Shown in pieces: positions 46,339 through 58,700 of a DNA stretch of 64,000 nucleotides. The position numbers and the translations under genes were made by a program. The DNA lies in contig OZ017763.1 in the NCBI GenBank assembly GCA_963969365.1, positions 496,001 to 560,000 of the forward strand. Reading direction: 5' to 3'. The notes beneath the pieces are model-generated. The model saw only the letters and a list, made by a program, of their open reading frames with translations. It was not told the DNA's origin and ran no database searches. Within the stretch, counting starts at the first letter, position 1. Every line of letters begins with the position of its first letter. Source of the stretch: Asterochloris sp. CNOR1 (taxonomy: Eukaryota > Chlorophyta > Trebouxiophyceae > Trebouxiales > Trebouxiaceae).

Positions 46339-49300
46339 TCAGACCTTTAGGTGGCGGCCTGCAAATGCCACCACAGGCCTCAGGGCTGCACTTGGCGCTG
46401 GCGCTGGGGCTGGGGCTGTTGCTGTTGCTGCGGGAGTGCTGGTAGAGTACTGATTGGCCACAGCGGTCCCATTTACCACAGTGAAGGAGCTGTCTGCAAA
46501 GATTAGGTTGACTGGGGGACGCACACTGGGCGCTGAGTTGCCCGGAACGGTCAGCAGTCCGAAGTTCTCATAAACAAAGTTGCCGACCTGCAGGCAAGGT
46601 TTGCTGAGAGTCCGCCAGTTTGGGTGATTGTATTGTACTGGCCCGGCACGCAATCCTCTGAAGACAATTGTTGAGGCTGAGTCCCATGCCGGATGGGCAG
46701 GTGTGGTGTTGCTGTAGGGCCCTGGCATACCCACCAGACATCCTGCACAGAACTATGCATTGGGCCAGATCCAACAGCTCACCACAGCGCCCAGGGTCAG
46801 GCCGTTGGGGCCATCGCCGGGGAAGTGGATGCCGCCGTACACCCGGGAGTTCTGCACATGACACAGGCAGAGTCACAGCAGCACATCAGCAGTAACAGAT
46901 GGCAAGGCCACTGCTGGGCAGCAGCAGTGCTGGATTGCTTGTGGGCAGCACACCTGCAGCAGACTGCAGGCCCGCACCGGTACTGTCAGGCAGGCAGCGT
47001 CACAGCAGCACACCAACAGCTGCAGGCAGCACGGCTGTGCCAAGGGCTACTGCTGGGCAGCATCAGAGCTGGCAGCAGCAGGCAGCGACCGCAAGTGCAG
47101 CACAAGCAGGGACCCACAAGGCACAGACTCACAGAGATCTCGATGGAGATGTTGCTGAGAGAGGTGAACTGCCGTAGCGGCAGGGGGGGCAGCACTTCTG
47201 AGCCGATCACCAGGGGTGAGGCCAGCTGGTCGTAGCCCAGGAACCTGAAGGCACCAGCGAGCACTCAGCAGCCTGCGCAAGCTGAGGCCATCTCACACCA
47301 CATTGTTGCCTGTCAGCTGACACGGGGTGCCCCAACGCACTCCTCCCGGCATGCCCTCCAGCGCTCAGCAGCCTGTGCAGGCTGAGGCCAATGCATCTGA
47401 CAACTGGGAGGGAGCGGGCAGAGGCAGAACTGTCACCCACAACAGGTGCCAAACCGTCCTGATCCCACGATGCACCTGCGGACATGTCCTTGCCCACCCC
47501 TGAAAAAGGTGTTGCCCCATCCTTGTAGTTGACATGGACATCAATCAGAGATGCCATGAACTCCATGCAGACCTGCATCGTGCCTGTGCAGCAGAGTAGA
47601 CGCCCACCTGGAAAGCACAGTGATGGCTGCGCCTGTGCTGATTGAGTGTGTGCTGGGGTAGTCTGGGTGGGCAGGCGTGGCCAGCAGGGGCGTCCAGTTT
47701 GGCACCGCCGCATTGCTTCCGCTGCCTGCCCTGCAGGTGCAAAGATTCATTTTAGACCACTAGATCAGCAAGCCTGCACCGTCTGAGAGGTTGCCATAGC
47801 TTGAGACTGCCCTTGCAGGTAGTCATTGTGCAGTGGCCGACTGCAGGCGCAGACAGGGACGCAAGAGGCCAGCAGTCAGCACCGAGCCTACCTGATGGCA
47901 GTGATGGGCCTCCAGAAGAGAGCCTCGTATTTCACAAACCAGCCTGCACAGATCAAGAGCTGATGTGAGTTCTGCGGGATTCCTGCTCTCATGGTCTGGC
48001 TTGCCCCTACAACAACCGGCCCAGGGCACTCAGCAGCCGCCACCCTGCAGTCTGAGCTGCTTGGCACACCAGTTAGGCTGCCGACATGCGTCTCACCTGC
48101 CACGTTGGCGTCAAAAAGTGCTGCTGCCAGCTGTGCATACAGCTGGGCCGTGTTGTAGAGGGTGATGTTGGCTGGCAGCAGAATGGCTGTGATGTTGAAC
48201 AGGTGGCCTGTAGATTGTAGCAGCAGGAACACTGAGCTTCATGCATGACTTCAAAGCACGTTAGGGACCGGCGCAGGCAGCAGCTGTCTACCAGGATGGC
48301 AGTCACATAAGGCAGGCAGCGCAAGTTGCTGAAACACGAAGCGCAAAGCAGTGGCAGAGCGACTGGCCAGCGCTGGCGCATCAGTGGTCACCAGTGATAG
48401 CAGCCGTGTTGTCTGAGTCTGCCCAGAAGGTGGCGGTCTGCTGCTGGTACTTTGTGGCCGCTGTTCCATTCAGTTGCCCAAACTGCTCGACAGCCACAAA
48501 CTGATTGCTGAAGGTTGGAGAAGTAACATCTGGCTTGTTGGCCACAATCTGAGCCAGCTGCTGGGGCACAAATTGTGCAGCGGGAGGGATGATCTGCATG
48601 GCAAGTGCATGAGATTTCAGACCCTGCCCAGACTCAGGACTGAGTGAGGAGGTCACAGGTCACAAGTCACAGGTGACGGGGGGGTTGGCAGCAGGCAGCA
48701 GCAGGCTTGTCTGCCTCCCTCATGCTCAGAAGCCAAAGCACTAGAATGAAGGTCACTGCACATTCAGGACAAACTGCAGCTACAGGCCAGGAGCAATGAA
48801 CCCATGCAGCCCTGTAAAGCAGCAAAACTAGTGTTGAAGAATAATACGTCCCTCCCCAAAAGGGACTCAAAACAGTTTACTACAGCAATGCTCACCCAGG
48901 TAGTAGTGTTGGCCAGTTGAGGGTAGAGTGCAGCAACCTGCCCAGGCGTAGCTTGGTACCTTGACATCAGACAACAGCATTGTTTTGATGGTTTCTGTCA
49001 ATTGCAGGCTGCTGCGTCAGCAATCAGGCACATGCATATACCACTCTTGTGCAGCAGTGAATCCACCGAACGGCATCACATAGAGTGACTGCAAGCTGGC
49101 TAGAATGCAAAAGATTGCTGCTGGCCGCTGACTTTGGCGCAGCAGGCAAACAAAGGTGTGTCAGGTCAATCTAGCAGTACCAACGCATGCATGCAGCAAG
49201 GACACTTACAGGCCAGGCACGGGCGCTCCAAATGTGAAGCCTGCATACTTCTGGCTGCTGTCGTTTAGCCGTGGAGTCAGCAGTGCCAGTGCAATGGGCT

Positions 49301-50639
49301 TGGCCACAGCCAGCGCTGCCTGCTGCTGTGCCGCCGGCACGCCAGCAAGCTGGCCACGCAGCACCAGGTCATAGTTGTTGGTCTGCTCTGCAGGAGAGGG
49401 ATAGGAGAGGGTTGAAGCTGGGCAGGCATTGCCGCCAGGTTGCGGCGTCCAGCCAAGACGAGATCATAGGCTGATTTGCTCTCCAGGGCAGGGACAGAGA
49501 TGGATTGAGAGCTGAGCAGGCCATGCTGCCAGCTAGCAGCCACCAACCATGGCTGCTGGGCAAGCCAGCAGGCTGGGTAGGCAAGACTAGGTCAAACTGC
49601 TGTCTGGGGTCAAGAGCTGAGCAGGGCCATGCTTCCAGGTTGCAGCATTCCCCTCATAACTGCTGGTTTGACCTCCCCAGACCAGAGCAGGGGGAGGTGG
49701 GTATGGTCGAAGGGCTGGGCAGGTCGAACAAGGCATCTGGGCACAGGGGGTCTGCTGTGCAGGGCAGGGATGACTAAGAGCAGGTGCAGCTGTTGAGCAC
49801 GCGTGATGCAAAAGTGCTGAGCACGCAAGCCCCTCTTACAGATGGGTTTCTCGGCAGGGCGGACAGCAGGCAGGAATGAAGTGCTGCAGCCAGCTGGCAC
49901 CAGCCCCTCCCCTTGAGAAAACAGAACTGGGAATCTGGCTATGCACCCAGCACCCCACGCTCACCTCCTTGCAGAGGGTGTGGCATGCACCTTTGGTGCA
50001 TGTCTGTGCTCACCGTTTGGAAAGGAGGTCGAGGCAATGTAGTGCGCAGCATATGCAGCCACTGCCTCATCAGGTGCAGGCCGGCCAGCAGCGCTGTTGG
50101 CTCCAAGTGCCTGCAGGGGTGGGGCAGGGGTGCGATCTGTGTGGCGGCAAAACACTGTTGTGAGTGCTGCGAGGCCTCCACCAGCATGTGTCATATGCAT
50201 GCAGTGTCACAAGGCGGCGGCATGCGCAGGTGCATGCATACCAGGCAAAAGTGTGAACAGGCACCACTCGACTGCTCTGCTGAGCTCCACATGCAAGTCA
50301 ACTCCCAGCTGATTATGTCACAGGCCCAGCAGTGCAGGGGATTACCTGAAATTGTGCAATGTGCAGCAGACTGTGGTGCCGAGCTGAAATCTGATTCTGG
50401 ATGGATAGCTTCCTTATGGTTGCCTGGAGAGCAAAGTTCCACTGTGTGATGGTGTTACTGACACCTGCAGCAGTTTGCACAGAGCCATCAGCCTGAGGGC
50501 GGCGCGACTTACATCAGCATCGTGCGGTTCAGAAGCAGCTGCACCACAGCTTTGCCGGCATGAAGGTCTTACTCGGTGCTGGGCCAATAGCAGATGTGCC
50601 TGCCAGCAAGCTGAGCAGCAAAAGCCCAAGGCGAGCCAT
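46339..50639 (-). CDS. Secreted vanadium-dependent haloperoxidase (480 aa)
   Basis: A PAP2/haloperoxidase-superfamily enzyme; members use vanadate and H2O2 to oxidise halides. Twelve exons close exactly (1443 nt): 50639-50573, 50464-50346, 50110-50014, 49387-49210, 48959-48896, 48593-48392, 48207-48097, 47943-47892, 47730-47608, 47244-47133, 46851-46783, 46587-46339 (TGA). A signal peptide (MARLGLLLLSLLAGTSA) indicates secretion. The family fold is followed throughout: TITQWNFALQA, ALYPQLANTT, ATFWADSDN, YNTAQLYAQLAAALFDANVA. The whole vanadate pocket is present: K-x6-RP in KYEALFWRPITAIR, P-S-x-H in HPDYPSTHS, and S-R-x5-H in NSRVYGGIHF. The C-terminus is Ala/Pro-rich. Acid phosphatase activity cannot be excluded. 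Halide choice cannot be read from the sequence. It lies directly downstream of the PC-esterase gene on the same strand. Confidence 0.93.
47300..47400 (-). repeat. Acceptor-side echo of haloperoxidase exon 47244-47133
   Basis: CAGCGCTCAGCAGCCTGTGC, AGGCTGAGGCCAATGCATCT (47360 on) repeats CACTCAGCAGCCTGCGCAAG, CTGAGGCCATCTCACACC found just upstream (gene direction) of the true acceptor. Confidence 0.65.
49430..49625 (-). repeat. Acceptor-side echoes of haloperoxidase exon 49387-49210
   Basis: Plus-strand CACCAGGTCATAGTTGTTGG, TCTGCTCTGCAGGAGAGG at the exon start recurs as ACGAGATCATAGGCTGATTT, GCTCTCCAGGGCAGGG (49459 on) and ACTAGGTCAAACTGCTGTCT, GGGGTCAAGAG (49585 on). Spacing is roughly 90-125 bases. 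Confidence 0.8.
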
Positions 50640-50816
50640 TTGGGAGAGATGCTGCTGGGGAGAGAGGCTTGACCAGACGGATAAGTAGTGTGCTGGGATC
50701 GAAGTACACCAATGTGCACGTTGACACAGTTCGGATCGATAAACTGGACGGGGCAGCCTCGTGTGTTGACTCGTGGTGCTCCAGCTTGGCTCACTAAAAA
50801 AGGCAAACGAAGTCAC

Positions 50817-53800
50817 CTGCATGATCTGACCACCTCCTCCTCCGAGGCTTGCGCGCAGCAGGTTGGCCCAGATCTGCAGTGCTGCATCATAGGTGGCGTT
50901 GCTGTAGTGCAGGCCATCATGAGTGCATCGCGCTCCACAGCCTGCAGGCATTGCAAAGTGGCCCTGAGCAACGAAAACAGCATCACAGTTATGCAGATAG
51001 TAAATGTTCGCGTCACCAACAAATCAGGCATGAAGTGGAAGGTTGCCATTTGAACATACTCAGAAGGCGCAATCGACAAGGCCATAGAGGTCTAACTGAT
51101 AAAATGCAGTGTGCTGTTTTGTGTGGTCCCTGTCACACTAGCAAGCCACTGCTGCTTGCCCCATCATACTGACTGAGGCTGTGCATGACGATCAGGTTGC
51201 GGGGCATCTCTACTGCTGTTAGGCAACAGCACGCCACCTATTGCAGCAGCCTTCTCACCTGAATTGAGGCTGCGCACATCAATGAGGTCGCAAGGGGCCG
51301 CCAGATCCCTTGATTTGCTGCTGTCCAGCGGCAGCAAGCCCCCCAGATGATCAGCTAGCCAATAACGAGATTACAGCAGAGGCAGGCTGTGCACCCGTTT
51401 TTTAGAGGCGAGCCAGGAGAGGAATGACGGCTGCAGCTAGCCACGCCACCACTCTGGCCCCATGCACCCTGTGTCAGGCAGAGCCCTTCTGTTGCTGCAC
51501 TTCACCTGCAAGCCACACCATCACAGCAGGCCCCTCACCCTAGCTCACGTTCACCCTCACTGCAGCTCCCTCACCCTGGCTCAGCCTGTGCATGTCTATC
51601 AGGTCACAGGGCCCCTCCGGCGCCAGGAGGGCGCTGCTCTTCAGCACTGCATTGTACCGGTCCACGTTCTGCAGCGTGAGGTGCTGCTTCTTGAGGTCGT
51701 CCTTCAGCTTGAAGGACACAGTCTCAGTGAGGCTGACGAACTGCGTGGCTGGCCGCCGCCCACTTGCCTGCATGCAGGCAGCACCACATCATGGGTGCGG
51801 CTTCAAAGCCAATGACATGCTGACGATTTGTGCGGCCGCAGACCGTCCGCATGAAGGCGAGAGCAAGCACAGCGTTGCGGCAGCTCGCAGCCCCAGAAGC
51901 GATGCCTGGGTGACGTGAACATAGCTCGTAGCTGGTGCTGCCTGCAAGCGACAGATTCAGCAGCAGCATGGATGTTGTTGGACACAAGCTGTCAGGCTGC
52001 ATTGACCATCTGCTGGCAAGCAGCACTTGAGGCAGTCTGGAGACACAAATGCTGCCATTGCTGACCATTGCCCTCCCTCTGCAACCAGTGGAAAAGCGCA
52101 GATCGCTGTTCTGCTGATACTGTGTACCTGCATTCAGGTGCCAATGAGATGGTGCCACACCTCATGATGTTGCACATGCTCAGCAATGCTTAGATGAGCT
52201 GCTGCTGACAACAGAAGCGTCAACACTGTCCCTGTGCCTGCATCCCTTTCAGCCTTTGCCTTGCGTTTGTGCTGCATTGCCTGCTGCTTCTTTATTCGCT
52301 GACAGACTGTGTAGCTGTGGAGTGTTTGCCTGCACATGAGAGGAGCAGCGATGGACAGTGCACGGCCAGTCGCCAACAATCTGCCTGTGGCCAGCTCTGC
52401 TGCAGCAGCACTTGTTGAAGTGGCATGCAGCCAGGCAGCAAAGTGCCTGTCTCAAGCCAGATCACACATGGTAGCTATCTGCTGCTGCACGCTGAAGGGC
52501 CTCACCTGTGCTATCACAAAGGCATTGGTGGCATTGGTGAAGGCCTGCGTGACCTCCATGTAGGCAGCGGCATCAGCGATGTGCAGCATGTGCCACAGCC
52601 CTGCGCTCATCATGATCACGTCTGGAACCTCGCCACCAGCTGTCCTGCAGCACAGCACAAGCCATTAGTGCCAAGCACAGGCACCGCCCGGACAGCACTC
52701 GATGAAGAGGCATCTGGCAGCTTGTTGCCAGCTGCAGTAACGCACAGCATAGGGAACAATGCCAAGCACAGGCCTCTCGCAGGCCAGCACCCATCATGGC
52801 CTCGTCTGGAACCTGTCAGGTTGCCACAGCAGTTTGGTGCTGACAGCTGCCTGAGCCTGACTCGCCACTTGCGCAGCACCTGAGGGTCTATCTCCGCTGC
52901 CAGGCTGCCACAGCACCCCTGAGCTGAAACGTGCCTGGCACTGGCTCACCGGATGTGCGAGCACAGGCCATGGGGCACCACCGCACATGGCGCCCAAGCG
53001 CTCATCTGCATGGTCAGGCTGTCACAGCGCTTGTGGGCTGACGATTGCTTATGCTGTGCTTGCCAGTCCTTGTGCATGGCACCCTTATGGCCTCATCTCA
53101 GCTGTCAGGCTATCACAGTGCATGAGCGGTGACCAACACCTGCGACTGCTCACCAGTTGTGCATCTGCGCCGTCAGGTTGGCCATGTAGGGGCGCCACAA
53201 GAAGGAGGCCCTGGTGCTGCCAGGCAGCTCATACTCAAAGTCCTGGTGCCCATACACCACCCTCCTGGAGTCTGCAGGGCAGCAGGCAGGGAAGCCTGAG
53301 GCCAGGCAGCTTATTCTGCATTTCCTGGTACCCATACACCATTCTCTATGGGTTTGGGCAGCGAGCAGGGGAGCCAAGGCCAGACAGCCTATACTCAGAG
53401 TCCTAGTCCCCATGCACCGCCCTCCTGGTGTCTGCAACACACTCTCTCTGCGAGCCATCAGGCCTCTGCTGGAGGGCCCAACATCATGTTACCAGCCTGC
53501 ATGGGGTGTGCATAGACCTCAAGCCGCATGCCCTGCAGCAACCTCTCTGTGTCTGCATGGCAGCAGCTGATGAGGGCCAAGGGCTGGTGCTCTATCAACT
53601 GCGCTCTCGATGTCTGCATGACAGCAGGCGGTGAAGGCTGACATCAGGCCGCAATGCATGAGGGCCATGGCTGGGTGCCCACACACAGCTTGATTGGCGT
53701 CTGCAGGGCAGCAGGCAGGGGAAGGCTCAGGCTTGGCAGCAGGCTGAAGACATGACTCTCTGTGTGCTGGCAGGAACGGGCCACTGTTTACAGACATGCA

Positions 53801-55074
53801 GACCTCAGGGCAGCAGCCTGCTCGGTGTTGCTGGGCAGCTGGCCCCCTCTGAGGCTGCAGGACAGCAGGCAGCCCTGAGGCTGGACAGCAGCAAAGGGGG
53901 CCTGGAGGCTGACAACGCTAGCTTGATGTCTGAGCGGCAGAGAGCTCAGAGCCTGAATGACCAGCAGAAGGGAACAGGCCTGGCGGTCGTACCGCATCAC
54001 CCGTAGTGAAAGGCCACCAGCAGCTCCCTGTTCGTGCGAGACCTCTGATAGGTCAGGCACAGCTGACCAGCATGCATACGGGCAGACGCCCTCTCTACCT
54101 TCTCACCATCTGAAGTCAGCTGCCGCAGCAGGGCAGCAAAGAAGAAGCGCCCAACGGAGTCGCCCGCCACCACCACCCACTTGCCAGCCAGCAGCCGCTG
54201 CAGGGCGGGCTGGCTTACATGGCTGGCCCCACACTGCCTGGCATCCTCTGACCAGTCCCAGGCCAGGCCCAGAGCAGGGTCGCAGGCTGCTGTGGTGAGC
54301 TGCCCGGTCCAGCATCTGCACCAACAGCACCAGGTTGGGGGCGCAACAGTGTCGCAACAATCAGCCTTGATCCAGAGCCAGAGGTTTGTGGTGGGGGGCT
54401 GGGTCCAGCTCTTGCGCAGTGCTTCTCCAGAGCAGGCTGCATCTGGGAATGGGGCATGCTCCAAAGCCTGCAGAGCCCTGGTGCAGCAACATCAAATGCT
54501 AATCTGGTGTGCGCACGCACACCCATCTGGTTTGCCTGCTGGTGCTGCCAAGGATGAGCATGAGCTCAAACACTGAGCTGGTGTTTGGGCGCTTGAGCTG
54601 TATCTTGAGCACAGTTCAAGGTTCACCTGCCGTTGGCAACTGGGTGCCAGGCTCCTGAGTTCAGCATGGACTTGCACCCAGGCCCGTACTCGAATTGGAT
54701 CCCCTCTCCAATGGATCTGCATTGCCGATTGGGGCGCTTGCTCAGTCACCCGCCCAGACCAGTGCCTGCTGGCATGTTTCCAGTGGCCAGCTGGCCAAGC
54801 AGAAGTGGTGGATATACTGAAGGGCAGTCCAGTCTGAGCACACTCATCACCTGGCACGGCTCGCACTGTTCTGCGGCACCCAGAAGAAGTTGCTTCTGGC
54901 TACCACATACAGGCTGCAGATCAGAGCTATCATGAGCAGGAGGATGGCTGGTGGCTTGAGGGCTGATGGCTGCTGGTCTTTGTCCTTGTCCTCCTTGGGG
55001 CAATAGAGGCTTGCGCTGGAGCTAGTTCTGATGGGAGCCAGGGGCTTGTTGCCAATTGTGGTGGGCAGCTCCAT
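50817..55074 (-). CDS. Membrane-anchored PC-esterase / Cas1-like SGNH protein
   Basis: Belongs to the GDSL/SGNH-like superfamily of CASD1/Cas1p N-terminal domains and plant TBL proteins, which O-acetylate glycans in the Golgi. Exons: 55074-54851, 54716-54627, 54315-54107, 53271-53154, 52644-52506, 51767-51575, 50941 to at least 50817. It is a type II membrane protein: about 42 cytosolic residues, one TM helix (AILLLMIALICSLYVVA), then the lumenal domain. Family marks in order are CKSMLNSGAW, block I with the nucleophile (GKWVVVAGDSVGRFFFAALL), FLWRPYMANL, PDVIMMSAGLWHML, and the catalytic Asp-His as HDGLHYSNATYDAALQIWAN. The first intron-exon joins are in phase. The 3' end is unclear: no stop occurs in frame before the haloperoxidase start 178 bases downstream (see findings). 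Confidence 0.88.
51255..51320 (-). repeat. Donor-side echo of PC-esterase exon 51767-51575
   Basis: In gene direction, CCCCTTGCGACCTCATTGAT, GTGCGCAGCCTCAATTCAGG, TGAG copies CCCTGTGACCTGATAGACAT, GCACAGGCTGAGCCAGGGTG, AG. A readable peptide APCDLIDVRSLNS parallels GPCDLIDMHRLSQ. It keeps the GT donor. Confidence 0.8.
53295..53800 (-). repeat. Acceptor-side echo array of PC-esterase exon 53271-53154
   Basis: The exon start (plus-strand CTCATACTCAAAGTCCTGGT, GCCCATACACCACCCTCCTG, GAGTCTGCAGG) recurs at 53301-53375 and 53371-53440, both keeping the AG. Further relics around TCTGCATGGCAGCAG, TCTGCATGACAGCAG and TCTGCAGGGCAGCAG continue to about 53730. All are upstream of the exon. Confidence 0.85.
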
Positions 55075-55705
55075 GCTTCTGTGCCGTTTGTGCCACATGA
55101 GCTCCAGTAAAACGCACGCTGCCCACTTGTCTGTGCCAGATCGACGTCAGAGGATGCACCCAGCCGTTCAACAGCTGTTGACCAGCTGTGGCATCAGCAG
55201 TGGGTCCGGAGCTCTGTAGAAGTGCACACGCCGGCAGCTCCGCTTCAGGAACGCAGCCCTGGTCATTAGGCTGCTTGATCTTGAAAGTTCTTTGCGAGAT
55301 CACGCATAAACAGCCCTCCCAAAGATCCTCTGCTGTTCCGCCCCCGACCAAGAACGCTATGAGCGGTAGGCCCACAGCACCGAGACAGCCTCTGCAGGTC
55401 AAGATCATCTTAAGCAGTCGGTCTAAGTGATGACATGCTGCAGGTTGGTCCTGCTGGCTACAACTGAACCCTCAGCTGGTTTGACCAGGGGCTGCCCAAG
55501 CACCACCAGTCTCATACCATCCAGGCAGGCTGATTTTGATTGGCCTGCATGCGCGGCTGAGCAGGACATATGTGCACATTCACATCCTGCCCTGGCCCTG
55601 ACCTGCGATGACAGCCTGCTGCAGGTCCTGTCTTAGCAGGACGTGCTCCATCTGGGCACTTCCTTGACCCACAAGTGGGCCCCACTTGAGCTGCACAGGA
55701 GCCGA
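55075..55705. promoter_or_regulatory. Divergent promoter, PC-esterase / beta-helix gene
   Basis: 631 bases between the start codons of two genes for secretory-pathway proteins. No coding exon or clear motif was seen. Confidence 0.5.
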
Positions 55706-58700
55706 ATGGCAATTCAGCGCCTATGCCAGCTGGCAGCCTACCTGCTGCTGCTGCTGACATGCTTGCAAGGCTGCGCGGCACAGGTCCCAGCTGCTGTGCT
55801 GCCGACTCCCTCGCCCACCATATGTTCCATCATTCTTTTTGGAACAGCCACCCTCCAGGATGCCAATGCTTCAGATTTTGCTGGGCTGAATGTCACAGCC
55901 TACCTGACGCCACAGCAGCTGGCCTCTGCCCTGACGCCGGTGCCAGGCGGCTCAGTGGGTGCGCATGCAACCTCAGATCACCTGCGCTGCTCCAGATTGC
56001 TGAGCCGCCGTGGTTGCATGCACAGAGGGCTGCAGCTTGCAAGCAGTGCTACAGTACTCATGATGATTCATGCAGACACTGTCGCGCAGCATTGACCCCT
56101 TCGCACTCCAGCTGCTGCATGGCATGCCATTCATCCCCCCCACCCCCCTCAACGGGCATCATTGTCTTTACCGACGAGACCTGCACAGCCCACCTCGCTG
56201 ACTGCCTGCAGGACCCTCAGATGGGATTGTGTTTGCCAACATCACCTGCACAGGCCCAGACACGCCGGTGGCCATCCAAGGCAGCTCGGCGTTGTCTAGC
56301 TTCTCTCGCGGGTTCCAAGGTGGGGATCCAGGGGCCCCCTCTTGGTAGAGGCCCTTTTTGCGCTGTCTGATGAGCTGCCCCTGAGTCAGCATCCCAGTCA
56401 GCTGTGTTAGGCTGTCTGCGAGTGGCCGCTGTGACAGCAGGCCTGCATCAATCATCCACGACTAACATCACGCTTGTGCCCCTTCCTGTTCACACCAAAG
56501 GCACCAGAATCATTCTGGTGCATCTGTGATGTATCTTCTGCCTGTGCACTGTGTTGGCCTATGGCACCACAACACAAAGTACTTGTGCTGCTCAACATTG
56601 GAGTCCTGGTCTTTGCTGCAGGCGTCACCTTCACCCCCTTTGTGGTGAGTCAGTGTGCATGTTGACATCTTGCTGCTGTCAGTGTTGCTTCATGGGCTGC
56701 CTCAATCTAGACTTTCCTGCAGGACCCCAATTCAGCCACCCTTTATTTCTTAGATGTCAATATCACCTTTCAAAACTCCCTGCTGGCCCTGTCCACAGCT
56801 GGTTCCTATAATTTTGTGTTTGATAACAGCACAGTGCATTTCCAGAACTGCTCTTTTGTGCGCAACCAGGCGACACAGGTGAGGCAGGCGCCACTTCCAA
56901 GCAGTCTGAACAGACACAGTGGGCACACACATATGTCACTCTTTTGCACCTGCTCAGGCTGGAGCAAACATCAGAGCTACTCAACCGCTGTGCGTGAACA
57001 TCAGCACTGCCAGGACTGCTGCCTCTACGCAAATTTGCATTGGCCCAGCCCCTCCTGTAGAAGGTCATGAGCTTGTTGGAAGTCTGTCTGAGAGTGCCTT
57101 GCAGTCTATGGTGCATCAGTGGCACCATCTTCACTGCAGGTAGCAGTGCTGGGAGTCATCAACAACACAACCCTCACAATCAGTAATTCTCAATTCAGGT
57201 GAAGATGCTGTGCAGACTGCGTCAATTGTCACACTGACATGAGGGCTGCCTGGGTGATACCAAAAATCTCCATGCACAACCTGCTCAGCTGCAAGCTGCT
57301 TTTGCACGCTCTTGTGGCGTCCATCTGCAAAGCTGGGTGTCAGTCACCACCCTGATGTGCAGGAATAACTCTGCACCAGTGGTGAGCGCCATTGCCGTCA
57401 CAGGCAGCAGTACCGTGGATGTCTCCAGCACCACTTTCGTATACCAGCGAGCCAACAGCACCACAGGTGGGTTGCAGAGAGCTGCTGTGCAGCTGGGCCT
57501 CCTGCCCTGAAGTTCTGCATGTGTGGCCAGGCTAAGTGCCTCTGGCTTTCTGCAGGTGGTGCCATGTATGTGGGACCCCACAGTGCAGCCTACCTGCACA
57601 ACTGCACCTTCCAGGCCAACCAGGCAGTGTCAGGCAAGATGACCCCCTGAAACTTGTCTACTGCTGCTCACCTGCCTTCAACTGCTAAGCAGCAAGGGTC
57701 AGGCAGGCTGACTTTCCGCCCATGCCCTCCCTGCTGCTGGCCTGCATGGTGCTGCCAAGCAAGCACTCTGCTGCAGGCCTGCAATGTGCTGGCCTCAGAC
57801 TACAGCTGCTGCATGCTGCTGCATGACATTTGCACCAGGGCTTTTCATGGCACTTTGTCATCCTCAGCCCATCTGTGGGTGGGCCTCTACATGTTTAGAT
57901 GATGTGATGTGTGAGCACAGCAGTATAGGTCATGTGCAAGCCAGGAGCTCAGCACCAGCACACGTGTGCTCTCGCAGAGTCCTTGCACCTGCCCAGTCGC
58001 AGTAGGGCTTCTGCTGGGCAGCAATGCTGACTGAGACAGATCGTGGCTCCCTGCAGGGGGCGCCATATATGCAGACGCAGGCGCAATGCTCACCATGGAG
58101 CAGACAGGGTTCATCAACAACTCTGCCAACCTGTTTGGGGGCGCAATCTATGGCACCAGCACCTCAGTGGTGGTGCAGAACTGCGCCTTCACCAACAACA
58201 GCGCCGGTGAGCTCCTGGCCTCTAGGGAGGTTTGCCCTGTAACTTGTCTGCAGATTGGTGCATGCTGTGCAACCTGTACAGGTCTGCACCTGGATCGGGA
58301 CCAGTGTTGGTGAGTCGCCTCACACCAGCAACAGAGTCAGAGAGCTGGTGAGTGGCCTCATGCCATCCTGGCAGACTGCTGGTCACACTGCAGCAGATGC
58401 GTTCACACGCACCTTCATCAGAAGCCGGATTCTGAGGCTGTACGGCCAGAATCCCCAACAGCCCCCGCCCTTCCAGTGCAGCACTGCTCTGCCCTGTCTG
58501 CTTTGACCCCGATGCATGAGCGGCCAGATCGTGATCGGCAGACCTGTATTGGCACCAACATCCCTTCCAACACTCACCACTGCCCCTCAGCCTTCCCCTG
58601 ATGCACTGCTCTGTCGCCTCTGGCATAAGAGGGCTGCATGGTCTCTGTGGTCCAACCACGCAAGAGTCACCTGCACCTGACATCTCAAGAGCACACTCAA

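Noticed and set aside
53295-53800. Array read as CRISPR or satellite
   Set aside because: Units are diverged copies of the adjacent exon start with irregular spacing and no uniform repeat and spacer structure.
55723-56370. Alternative-frame open frame of 215 codons in the beta-helix gene
   Set aside because: It crosses two exons and an intron of the in-phase gene and lacks any recognisable motif.
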